Source: Campylobacterales bacterium (lineage in GTDB: Bacteria; Campylobacterota; Campylobacteria; Campylobacterales; QNZT01). From it: a stretch of 34,361 nt of DNA. The stretch is from positions 1 through 34,361 of the forward strand of contig JALWPY010000199.1 in assembly GCA_026994915.1 (NCBI GenBank). The letters are read 5' to 3'. Below, one piece after another: positions 26,752 to 34,361 of the stretch. The notes beneath the pieces are model-generated. The model had not been told where the DNA came from, made no database searches, and saw only the letters and a list, made by a program, of their open reading frames with translations. The translations under genes were made by a program, and so were the position numbers. The number at the start of each line of letters is the position of its first letter. Within the stretch, counting starts at the first letter, position 1.

Positions 26752-28055
26752 CGGCTGTCTTCTCGCAGAAGCTGGGTCAGAGTTTCACTGTTGTGGTATT
26801 TGACCATGAGTGGATTGACATTGACACGATGGGCGATGATCTGCCTGGCATGCTCCTCGGGGAGGTTGACAAGTACGAAGAGTACGACATCATGCTCCGC
26901 GTCGATAAAGACAAAATCCTCTTTGCGAATCAGAGAGGGGATATTCTCTTCATGAATATGCGATGCGTTGACTGTAACGACCGAGAAGAGGATGCGTTTG
27001 CTTTGTAGTTCCGACAGTCGCTTCGGTAGATCCTGGATATTGACTATCTGTGTATCGTTCAGATAGGAGAGATTGTCGAGTTTGTGGCTATAGAACTGCT
27101 TCTGGACAGCATGCTCGATCGCGTGCATATACTCACGTATGTCAAATGTTTTGGGAAAGAGCATCTCGATGCCGATCTCTTTGGATTTGGTAATGTCGCT
27201 TTTGCGGATCGATTTGCGCCCGGTGAGCCAGAAGATCTGTGCGTCGGGTGCGATCTTCTTCAGCTCCGCCGTCATCTCCGCATCGAGCAGCTTGATCGAG
27301 TCGTTGTAGATGATGAGATCGGTCTGCGGGTCGATTGCCTCGTCGCCGGATTGCAACTGAGCGAGCGAGAGCGTTTTGAAGCGGATGTCGGGTTCGCCTT
27401 CGAGGATATATTTGTGCATACGTTTGACGGAGGGCTGGTCGGAGATGAGCAGGATCGATACATACCCTTTCTGCAGGAGTCGGTTGTGGGTTTTCATAGT
27501 GAGGTCGCATTCGCCGTCATTGTTGGGGACGACGTCGAAGGAGAGGTCGCGATGGTTCTGCAACACTCTCTCGAACGATTTGCCCGAAACGGTCTGTGTG
27601 TTGTAGGAGAAAAAGATCTTCTTGTGGTGGTAGCGGACACTCTCGATCAGGGCGAGGACCGCCTCTTCGATCTCATCGTTGAAGGCTTTGTCGAAAAAGA
27701 GGTCGATGCGGTGAAAATAGAAGAGATCATAGGTGTCGTTATCTGTCAGAGTGCGCAGTTCGTTGATAAAGGCTTGGATACCGTAACGGTCATGCAGTTC
27801 GCTCCAACTCTCTTTGAGAAAGAGGTAGGAAGTATTTTGGTGCACGTGCTCGAACCCCTCCAGATAGTCGCTGACGATTTTGAGGTTATCCCGGACGAGT
27901 TGCGCTCTGTTTCCGGTGATGAAGAGTGTGCGAGGCGCGGAGGGCAGATGCAGTTGCAATTCCATTGCAAAAGCGATCGCACACCGGTTCTCCTGTGTAT
28001 CGATTGTGATGACTTCGCTGAGTTGCAGATTCTGTTTCATAATATCTTTTACCAT
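26748..28055 (-). CDS. Putative c-di-GMP receptor: degenerate ATPase-like, receiver-like and degenerate GGDEF-like regions (BcsE/PelD-like in logic)
   Basis: Receiver-like segment VSILLISDQPSVKRMHKYILEG...LIIYND...FPKTFDIREYMHAI; C-terminal IRKEDFVFIDAEHDVVLFVLVNLPEEHARQIIAHRV aligns with RxxD-x5-GGDEF. Confidence 0.55.
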   Translation of the reverse strand: MVKDIMKQNLQLSEVITIDTQENRCAIAFAMELQLHLPSAPRTLFITGNRAQLVRDNLKIVSDYLEGFEHVHQNTSYLFLKESWSELHDRYGIQAFINELRTLTDNDTYDLFYFHRIDLFFDKAFNDEIEEAVLALIESVRYHHKKIFFSYNTQTVSGKSFERVLQNHRDLSFDVVPNNDGECDLTMKTHNRLLQKGYVSILLISDQPSVKRMHKYILEGEPDIRFKTLSLAQLQSGDEAIDPQTDLIIYNDSIKLLDAEMTAELKKIAPDAQIFWLTGRKSIRKSDITKSKEIGIEMLFPKTFDIREYMHAIEHAVQKQFYSHKLDNLSYLNDTQIVNIQDLPKRLSELQSKRILFSVVTVNASHIHEENIPSLIRKEDFVFIDAEHDVVLFVLVNLPEEHARQIIAHRVNVNPLMVKYHNSETLTQLLREDSR

Positions 28056-30634
28056 TCCTGGATTATATTAAAATTACAATATTTTATATCTTCAGTTGTA
28101 AAACTACTTTGGGTCTGTTCGCAGTTGAGTTCCAGTGTTGCGAGACCATGCAAGGTGTAGGTGCTTTCGAGTCCGTAGCTGGTAACGCCTTCACCGCTGT
28201 TGAAGGCGTAGCCACTACCGAGTGAGAGGCGCAGAGAACCGTTGTCAAAATCCATCTTCGGACGATACTTCAGATAGGTCGTGTCATAGAAGCGCGAGGG
28301 GCTGTAGCAAAGGTCGGTCTTGCTGTTGTACTCGATATTTTCGTTCAGGGCGAAGGTGTGTTTGATACCCCATGCCGTCACGGTGTAGAACGGATAGTCG
28401 AGCATAGCGTTGAGATTGATATTTTTGTCCTCATAGGCGTTGATGCTGATACCGATCTCGGTGTGGTCGAGGTTTTCCATGAGAATCCGGTCATAGAGTG
28501 CGGCATGGAGTACACCGGTATGCCCGGTCAGCATGCATTTGCGGTAGTTTTGAAAGATACCGTTTTGCCATGCCAGCTCCATATAGAGTGTATGACTGCC
28601 GTAGACAGGTGCCCATGTGAGCCGCGGTTCGAGCATGTTGTACTCCTCGAACTGCGTCACACCGAGCGAGAGGCTGAGTGTCCCTTTCTGTACTTCGAGC
28701 GCAAATCCTTTGCCGTTCTCCTTCCCCCGGCCGTGGAAGTCGAGGTTGAAGCGTCTGGCTGCGGCACTGTAACGGATGCCGTTGACGGCCATGAGGTTGG
28801 CGACTTTGATTCGGTAGTTCAGGTAGCGTGTCTGCGCATCGTCGGCGTAGTCGGCGTGCAGCTCCAGATGCGGTTTTGTGTTCCTGTGCGGTGTGATATG
28901 GAGCAGCGTTTTGAGTGAGGGTCTGGTCGTGGAGTGAAACTCCAGATTGGAAAAGACGGTCCGTTCGTTGAGATCCTTTTTGGCTCCCTCCGTCAGAACG
29001 ATATCTTTGAAATAGGTCGGCTTCAGTACCGGTCCCTGTGCGGTTTTACAGAGGGAAGCGACATACTTTTTCAACGATGTGAACTGCGTGGATGGGGTTT
29101 GTGCAAGGGTGTCGTTCAGCACTTTGAGCTCCTCTCTGGCGCGGTACCACTCCCGCTCTTCCTGCGTCTGCATGCGCGCATGGGCTTCATGATAGCGCGC
29201 CAGGTAGCGCAGCTCACCCTCGCTCTCTTCGGCTACACGGTTGAAGTGGGGGATGCTTTCGCGGTAGCGTTTGCGCTTTTCCAGCGCCGTGGCGTAGTGA
29301 AACCGTACAAGCGGATCCTTCTGCGTCGTCGCCAGATAGCGCTCGAACCAGGGAAGCGCTTCACGGTAGCGCTCTTTGAGGTAGTTGATCTCGGCGATCT
29401 CTTTCGCGATTTTAGGATCTTTGGTCTTCTCGTAGTAGCGGGTGTACCAGGTCAGTGCGCTGTCGTAGGATTTTGCGCGGTGTGCGGCGATTGCTTTTTG
29501 CAGCATGCTATCCACACTGCGACGCTGGGTGAAGTTTCGGATTTCGGTGTCGTCCGGGTGCTGAGCCAGCAGCTTGCGAAAGAGACGGTTTGCCTTTTCA
29601 TCATGTCCGATATAGGCCCATGCGAAAGCGGTGCGTTTCTGGAGATTGTAGCGCTCTTTGGGATCTTTGGCGGCTTTGGAGGCCTGCGGCAGGTAGACGA
29701 GTGCGTGGGTATAGTCTCCTTTTTCGTAGAGAATGTTTGCGTAGAGTGTACGTGTTTCCATATTGGTCAGGCGGACGGGATAGAGTGTGTGAAAGGCACG
29801 CTCCAGATTGCCATTCCAGTAGTAGAGTTTGGCCAGCAGTATCTTCGCTTCACGGTTTTTGGGATTTTTGCGGATATACTCCCGGACCGCGTCGATCGCC
29901 TTCTGCGGCTCCTTTTGCTGCGAGAGGAGGTAGACATAGTCGTTCAGTGCCTGCATCGAGTGTTCGCCAAATGCCTTTTGATGGGCGGTGTGCGCTAGTA
30001 CGGCACGTTTTTGTGCAATCTTTTTTTGAACCAGCTGGGTCAGGGGTACATTGGGATTTGTCTGTGCGAGTGTGTCGGCGTGTCTCTGCGCCTGCTCCAG
30101 ATCGTTTCGGGAGAGTGCGAGCAGGGCGTCGAGCGCCTCCTTTTTCGCAGAGGGGGTGAAGGTGTGTACTTCACGCAGCAGGCGGGCGTTTTTGAAACGG
30201 CCGGTACGGGCGTAGCAGAGTGCGGCATCGAGGTGAATCTCGCTGTCAAGCGGCAAATGCGCCTCCTTGAGCAGGGTGTAGGCCTGAAGCTGCCGGGGGC
30301 ACTCCTCTATCTTCGAGAGCGCTTTTTCGACTTCGAAAGGGTCGTTCAACGTCGCGGAGGGGAGAAGATTTTGTAGTTTTTGCAACCGGTCGAGCTCTTT
30401 TTGAAGGGTTTGCGCTTTGGCGTTTTTTGGGTCGATACTGCGTATCTGATCTAACATCTTTTCCGCTTTTTTCAGTGCACCGTTCTGGAGGTAGTATCGG
30501 GCGAGTATCAGTCGGTAGGGGACGTTTTTGGGATCCTGCGCCAGCTGCTGTTGCAGATAGGTGACGTCGATTTCGATCGCCGCATGGAGTGTGGCGCCGA
30601 CGAAGAGCATAAGTATCAATAGGTAACGCATCAT
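28049..30634 (-). CDS. TPR-containing outer membrane exopolysaccharide export protein with C-terminal beta-barrel (PgaA/PelB/BcsC-like)
   Basis: Signal peptide, many TPR-like repeats (NREAKILLAKLYYWNGNLERAFHTL etc.), C-terminal ~280 aa alternating amphipathic strands ending in W. Confidence 0.8.
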   Translation of the reverse strand: MMRYLLILMLFVGATLHAAIEIDVTYLQQQLAQDPKNVPYRLILARYYLQNGALKKAEKMLDQIRSIDPKNAKAQTLQKELDRLQKLQNLLPSATLNDPFEVEKALSKIEECPRQLQAYTLLKEAHLPLDSEIHLDAALCYARTGRFKNARLLREVHTFTPSAKKEALDALLALSRNDLEQAQRHADTLAQTNPNVPLTQLVQKKIAQKRAVLAHTAHQKAFGEHSMQALNDYVYLLSQQKEPQKAIDAVREYIRKNPKNREAKILLAKLYYWNGNLERAFHTLYPVRLTNMETRTLYANILYEKGDYTHALVYLPQASKAAKDPKERYNLQKRTAFAWAYIGHDEKANRLFRKLLAQHPDDTEIRNFTQRRSVDSMLQKAIAAHRAKSYDSALTWYTRYYEKTKDPKIAKEIAEINYLKERYREALPWFERYLATTQKDPLVRFHYATALEKRKRYRESIPHFNRVAEESEGELRYLARYHEAHARMQTQEEREWYRAREELKVLNDTLAQTPSTQFTSLKKYVASLCKTAQGPVLKPTYFKDIVLTEGAKKDLNERTVFSNLEFHSTTRPSLKTLLHITPHRNTKPHLELHADYADDAQTRYLNYRIKVANLMAVNGIRYSAAARRFNLDFHGRGKENGKGFALEVQKGTLSLSLGVTQFEEYNMLEPRLTWAPVYGSHTLYMELAWQNGIFQNYRKCMLTGHTGVLHAALYDRILMENLDHTEIGISINAYEDKNINLNAMLDYPFYTVTAWGIKHTFALNENIEYNSKTDLCYSPSRFYDTTYLKYRPKMDFDNGSLRLSLGSGYAFNSGEGVTSYGLESTYTLHGLATLELNCEQTQSSFTTEDIKYCNFNIIQEW

Positions 30635-30748
30635 CTATCCCGATTAATTTTTATATTTCTTTAAGACTAATTGATATATCGGCAATTATTACAATATATT
30701 TACAAAAATTGTGCGCTTTGAGGTCAATATTAAACAAATTTACTAATA

Positions 30749-30754
30749 TATAAT
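30749..30754 (+). promoter_or_regulatory. Sigma70-like -10 box (TATAAT) upstream of GGDEF-EAL gene
   Basis: Exact TATAAT in the 182 bp AT-rich divergent intergenic region. Confidence 0.35.
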
Positions 30755-30816
30755 TTAAAAAACAGGATATTTTATATATACTCTGATTTTAAAAATAAAG
30801 TAATGGAATTTAAGTA

Positions 30817-32625
30817 ATGTATAAGAGTTTGAATTTTATCAGATCGTACAAAGCCTATTTTGTGGTTGGGGCGATTGCTGTTCTGGTGGTTGGACTCTTT
30901 CTGTTGGAATCGGGTGTAAAAGTATATATCTTTACTGCTTTGATTGCATTACTGCTCTTTTTCCTCTATATGTATAATAAGAACAGCAGATTGACAAAGG
31001 ATGTAAAAAATAAAGAGCGGGAGATTGCGCTCTATCAGGATCTGTTACGTGAAGAGCACTACTGTATGCAACTCAATGCACAGCTGCTCATCACCTATGT
31101 CAATCAGAATATGTGCGATTTCCTCCATGCAAAGGAAGATTTGCTGATCGGCAAACCATTACGGGATTTTGTTTCTCTCGAGGATTATCCGCAGAAGATT
31201 ATGGAGCTGGTGTCGCAGCATGGACAGTATCAGAGCAGCGGTGTCATCACCTATAATCAGCCCAATACCAGAGTCGATGTGATATTGCAAAAAAAAGGTA
31301 CAGGGCTCTCACCACACTATTATCTGGTGTTGAAAAAGATCGATACAGCACCTGAAGTGAGCAATGCGATACGTGAAGAGCTTTTCCGTGACGGTGTGAC
31401 AGGACTTCCCACAAGACTCAAACTGTTTCATGACATCAAAGAGCACTGTACACATGCACTTTTTCCGAAAAGCACCCTGATCTATCTGACGATCGATAAC
31501 TTCGATACACTCAATGAGATTTTCGGCATCGATGCAGGCAATATCATCCATAAACGTGTTGCAGAGTGGCTGCACAACGATCTGCCGATGTCACAGGCAA
31601 AGATTTACAAGATCGATTTTAACCATTTTGCGATATTCGTTCCCAAATTTATCAAGAAAGAGGAGCTGGAAGAGTATCTTCGCAAAATCATTTCGCGTAT
31701 CTCCAAAGAGGAGTTTTCTTTCCAGGGCAGTGTTTTCAATGTCGAGCTGACTGCCGGTGTGGCACGGGGAAGTGAAAATCTGCCCAAAAATGCCTATCTT
31801 GCCCTCAAAGAGGCGGAAAAGATCAAGAAGAGTTACAAGATTTACGATGAAAAAGAGAACCATCACGAAAGGTTTTTGCAAAATATCAAGACCAACAAGA
31901 TGGTTAAAGAGGCGATCAACCATCAGCGTGTGGAGCCTTTTTTTCAGCCGATCTTCAATCTCAGAACCAACCAGATCGAGAAGTATGAGTCGTTGATGCG
32001 CATCCGCCGGGAAGACAACACTTACGCCACGCCCGGGGAGTTTCTGGAGATCGCCAAAACTTCCAAGATGTATACCGAGCTCTCACGTGCGATGATCAAA
32101 AAGTGTTTCGAACAACTTGAAAGCATCCGTTATCCGATTACGATCAATATCAGTATCGAAGATATTCTGGAACCGAGGGTTGCGCAGTATATACTCAGAA
32201 AACTCAAAAGAGAGGATTTTGGACCCTATATCACCTTCGAGATCGTCGAGAGTGAGTCGATTACCAATGAAATCAAAGTCAAAAACTTCATCAAAAAGGT
32301 GAAGAGTTACGGGTGTCAAATCGCCATCGATGACTTTGGCAGCGGCTTTTCCAACTTTGGACAGCTTATGGCTCTGGATGCCGACTATATCAAAATCGAC
32401 GGCTCTTTGATCAAAAACATCACCCGGGACAAAGAGAGTGAGATCATGACCCGTTCGATCATCTCAATGGCCAAAGAGCTCAACATGCTGACCGTGGCGG
32501 AGTTCGTTTCGTCACAGGCGATCTTCGACAAAGTAAAAAGCCTCGGGATCGATTATGCGCAGGGTTACTTCATAGACCGTGCCGATCCGGTACTGTTGAA
32601 GCAGGTCAGCAGTCAGAAAAGTTAA
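30817..32625 (+). CDS. Membrane PAS/GGDEF(degenerate)-EAL protein, putative c-di-GMP phosphodiesterase
   Basis: Two TM segments; IYKIDFNHFAIFV replaces GGDEF; EAL-domain signatures YESLMRI, FEIVESE, AIDDFGSGFSNF, YIKIDGSLI, YAQGYFI. Confidence 0.9.
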   Translation: MYKSLNFIRSYKAYFVVGAIAVLVVGLFLLESGVKVYIFTALIALLLFFLYMYNKNSRLTKDVKNKEREIALYQDLLREEHYCMQLNAQLLITYVNQNMCDFLHAKEDLLIGKPLRDFVSLEDYPQKIMELVSQHGQYQSSGVITYNQPNTRVDVILQKKGTGLSPHYYLVLKKIDTAPEVSNAIREELFRDGVTGLPTRLKLFHDIKEHCTHALFPKSTLIYLTIDNFDTLNEIFGIDAGNIIHKRVAEWLHNDLPMSQAKIYKIDFNHFAIFVPKFIKKEELEEYLRKIISRISKEEFSFQGSVFNVELTAGVARGSENLPKNAYLALKEAEKIKKSYKIYDEKENHHERFLQNIKTNKMVKEAINHQRVEPFFQPIFNLRTNQIEKYESLMRIRREDNTYATPGEFLEIAKTSKMYTELSRAMIKKCFEQLESIRYPITINISIEDILEPRVAQYILRKLKREDFGPYITFEIVESESITNEIKVKNFIKKVKSYGCQIAIDDFGSGFSNFGQLMALDADYIKIDGSLIKNITRDKESEIMTRSIISMAKELNMLTVAEFVSSQAIFDKVKSLGIDYAQGYFIDRADPVLLKQVSSQKS

Positions 32626-32897
32626 CGTCCGCTCATCTGCGCCTTCTGTTCACTCTGCATGAGCCAGACGAAGACTTCGGCGACCGCTTTGTAGAGATTG
32701 GGCGGGATCTGTTCATCGATGTCGAGGTTCAGCAGAGAGTCGGCGAGGGCGGCGTTTTGAAAGAGGGGCACATCGAACTCTTCCGCTTTCTCTATGATCT
32801 TTTCGGCGATGGCTCCTTTGCCTTTGGCAACCACTTTCGGGGCGCCGGAGGGGTTTTCTGTGTCGTACTTCAGTGCAACCGCTTTTTGCTCTTTCAT
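32622..32897 (-). CDS. FlhB C-terminal domain-like protein (FlhX/FlhB2-type), lacking the NPTH autocleavage motif
   Basis: AVALKYDTENPSGAPKVVAKGKGAIAEKIIEKAEEFDVPLFQNAALADSLLNLDIDEQIPPNLYKAVAEVFVWL. Confidence 0.88.
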   Translation of the reverse strand: MKEQKAVALKYDTENPSGAPKVVAKGKGAIAEKIIEKAEEFDVPLFQNAALADSLLNLDIDEQIPPNLYKAVAEVFVWLMQSEQKAQMSGR

Positions 32898-33634
32898 CTC
32901 AGTTTGATCACTCCTGCAAATCTGCCTGTTGTACCCTCTCTGCGGTAGGAGAAGAAGTCACTTTCACATGCTGTGCAGAGGGGTGATATTTCGATATTTT
33001 CGGTTTTGAGACCTGCCTGACGCAAACGATCGAAGTTGAGCGTTTGCAGATCGAGGTAGCTGCCTCCTTCTCGCTTCCGGATATAGCGTTCGCCGAAACT
33101 CTTTAAGGTGATATCGGCCAAATCTTCCCCGACTTCATAGCAACAAGCGTGTATGGAGGGGCCCAGACCCGCGAGGATGTCGGCGGGATCGCAGCCGAAA
33201 CGCTCCTGCATGACGGAAACGGTCTTGGGGCCGATGTCGCCGAAGGTACCGTTTCTGCCGGCATGGACGGCGGCGATCACCCTTTTGACGGGATCGTAGA
33301 GCATGAGGGGAATGCAGTCGGCGACCATGACCATCAGCGGGATATTGGGCCGGTCGGTGACGATCGCGTCGCAGTTTTCGATTTTGTTGGTTGCGGCATC
33401 TTCGATGACGACGACGTTCGTGGAGTGGGTCTGCTCCATGAAGATCAGATTTTCGCTGAGGTAGTCGAATTTTGCGGCGAGGATGATGCGGTTGCGCAGG
33501 ACGTTTTTGGGATCGTCTCCGACATGCAGAGCGATGTTGAGTGTGTCGTATGGAGCGGGGCTGACACCGCCGTGGCGGTCGGAGACGGCGCAGAAGAGTT
33601 GCTCTTCATGGGGTTTGAAAATCTCAAACGTCAT
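32894..33634 (-). CDS. pgeF: Laccase-domain/YfiH family protein (purine nucleoside phosphorylase/peptidoglycan editing factor)
   Basis: FMEQTHSTNVVVIED, VADCIPLMLYDP, AAVHAGRNGTFGDI, GPSIHACCYEVGEDL. Confidence 0.93.
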   Translation of the reverse strand: MTFEIFKPHEEQLFCAVSDRHGGVSPAPYDTLNIALHVGDDPKNVLRNRIILAAKFDYLSENLIFMEQTHSTNVVVIEDAATNKIENCDAIVTDRPNIPLMVMVADCIPLMLYDPVKRVIAAVHAGRNGTFGDIGPKTVSVMQERFGCDPADILAGLGPSIHACCYEVGEDLADITLKSFGERYIRKREGGSYLDLQTLNFDRLRQAGLKTENIEISPLCTACESDFFSYRREGTTGRFAGVIKLR

Positions 33635-33646
33635 TGGTGAACCTCT

Positions 33647-34255
33647 CTAGTAACTCGCCATGATCGCGTCGACGGTATCCCAGGTGAGGGGCTTCTCTTT
33701 GGAGAACATGTGGTAGAGGTAGCGGGCGAACATGTCCGTTTCGATATTGACGCGTCTGCCGACGGTGTAGCCGGCGAAGAGGGTGTTTTCGAGGGTGTGG
33801 GGGATGATGGTGAGGCGAAAGCTATCTTCGAAAACATCGTTGACGGTGAGGCTGATGCCGTCGACGGCGATGGAACCTTTGGGGATGATATATTTGATAT
33901 ACTCTGCCGGGACGGTGATGTAAAAATCGGTAGCGTTGGCGAGTTTTTCGATTTTGGTGACAGTGCCGATTGTGTCGATGTGCCCCTGTACGATGTGCCC
34001 TTCGAGACGGTCGCTCAGCTGCATGGCGGGTTCCATGTGGACTTTGCCCCGGAGATTTTCAGTGGCGATGGTCTTTTGGGTTTCGGGGGAGAGTTCGACG
34101 GTGAAGGTGCCGGGGGCTTTGCGCACGACAGTGAGGCAGGCGCCGTTGATGGCGATGGAGTCGCCGATGCCGGGTTTGTAGCTGCTTTTGACGGTGAGGA
34201 AGTTGTCGGTGAAGTCGATCACTTCGGCGGTTTCGCGTATGAGTCCTGTAAACAT
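33647..34255 (-). CDS. ribE: Riboflavin synthase alpha subunit
   Basis: MFTGLIRETAEVI..., SIAINGACLTVV, GHIVQGHIDTIG, GSIAVDGISLTVN; two lumazine-binding repeats. Confidence 0.96.
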   Translation of the reverse strand: MFTGLIRETAEVIDFTDNFLTVKSSYKPGIGDSIAINGACLTVVRKAPGTFTVELSPETQKTIATENLRGKVHMEPAMQLSDRLEGHIVQGHIDTIGTVTKIEKLANATDFYITVPAEYIKYIIPKGSIAVDGISLTVNDVFEDSFRLTIIPHTLENTLFAGYTVGRRVNIETDMFARYLYHMFSKEKPLTWDTVDAIMASY

Positions 34256-34278
34256 GTATCAATTATACCAAACTTTGC

Positions 34279-34284
34279 TATAAT
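34279..34284 (+). promoter_or_regulatory. Sigma70-like -10 box (TATAAT) reading out of the window
   Basis: Exact TATAAT downstream of the divergent ribE start; a gene probably begins near the window edge (candidate ATG 34300), but the product is not callable. Confidence 0.4.
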
Positions 34285-34361
34285 CGCGCTATCTTTGGGA
34301 TGTGCGGTTTGCGCCATTTCATCCAGGAGAGTTTTATTTTTTCCTTCGGAACGTCGGCACC

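Noticed and set aside
26748-28055. Active diguanylate cyclase encoded in the EPS operon
   Set aside because: The GGDEF position reads AEHDV, so cyclase activity is not expected; a receptor role is more plausible.
27084-28160. Long plus-strand ORF (358 aa) opposite the degenerate REC/GGDEF-like gene
   Set aside because: Antisense shadow ORF: no recognisable domains, and the minus strand ORF has clear coding features and operon overlaps.
28934-29998. Long plus-strand ORF (354 aa) opposite the TPR gene
   Set aside because: Low-complexity F/V/C-rich shadow of TPR codons; no start signals or domain motifs.
1-34361. CRISPR arrays, tRNA/rRNA genes, insertion sequences or prophage genes
   Set aside because: No direct-repeat/spacer pattern, cloverleaf-like sequence, transposase or integrase motifs were seen on reading both strands.

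Overview
The window looks like a chromosomal segment from a Campylobacterota (epsilonproteobacterial) genome, judging by gene order and protein families. Its core is a conserved minus-strand block: argS, tatA, gmk, acidic poly-E-type protein, fliR, ABC ATPase, tsf, rpsB, with a PLD-family nuclease gene (nucT-like) inserted on the plus strand. Around the core are an OmpA/FGE-like lipoprotein pair, an HD-GYP protein, a CDF transporter, an exported MsrB-MsrA fusion, an OmpA/coiled-coil envelope operon, a LMW-PTP divergent from a fructosamine-3-kinase-like gene followed by nspC, tandem DUF1566 proteins, an EF-hand-bearing HupE/UreJ-like protein, a standalone FlhB C-terminal protein, pgeF and ribE. 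The most notable element is a six-gene operon at about 22.1-30.6 kb (minus strand) in which every gene junction overlaps: TPR/beta-barrel, degenerate REC/GGDEF-like protein, GT2 synthase, small TM protein, CE4-type deacetylase, GH8 hydrolase. It is divergent from a GGDEF*-EAL gene. I interpret it as a hybrid synthase-dependent exopolysaccharide system with a candidate c-di-GMP receptor that keeps an RxxD I-site but has lost its GGDEF motif. No rRNA, tRNA, CRISPR array or transposon was recognised. All family calls come from reading motifs; no database search was run.
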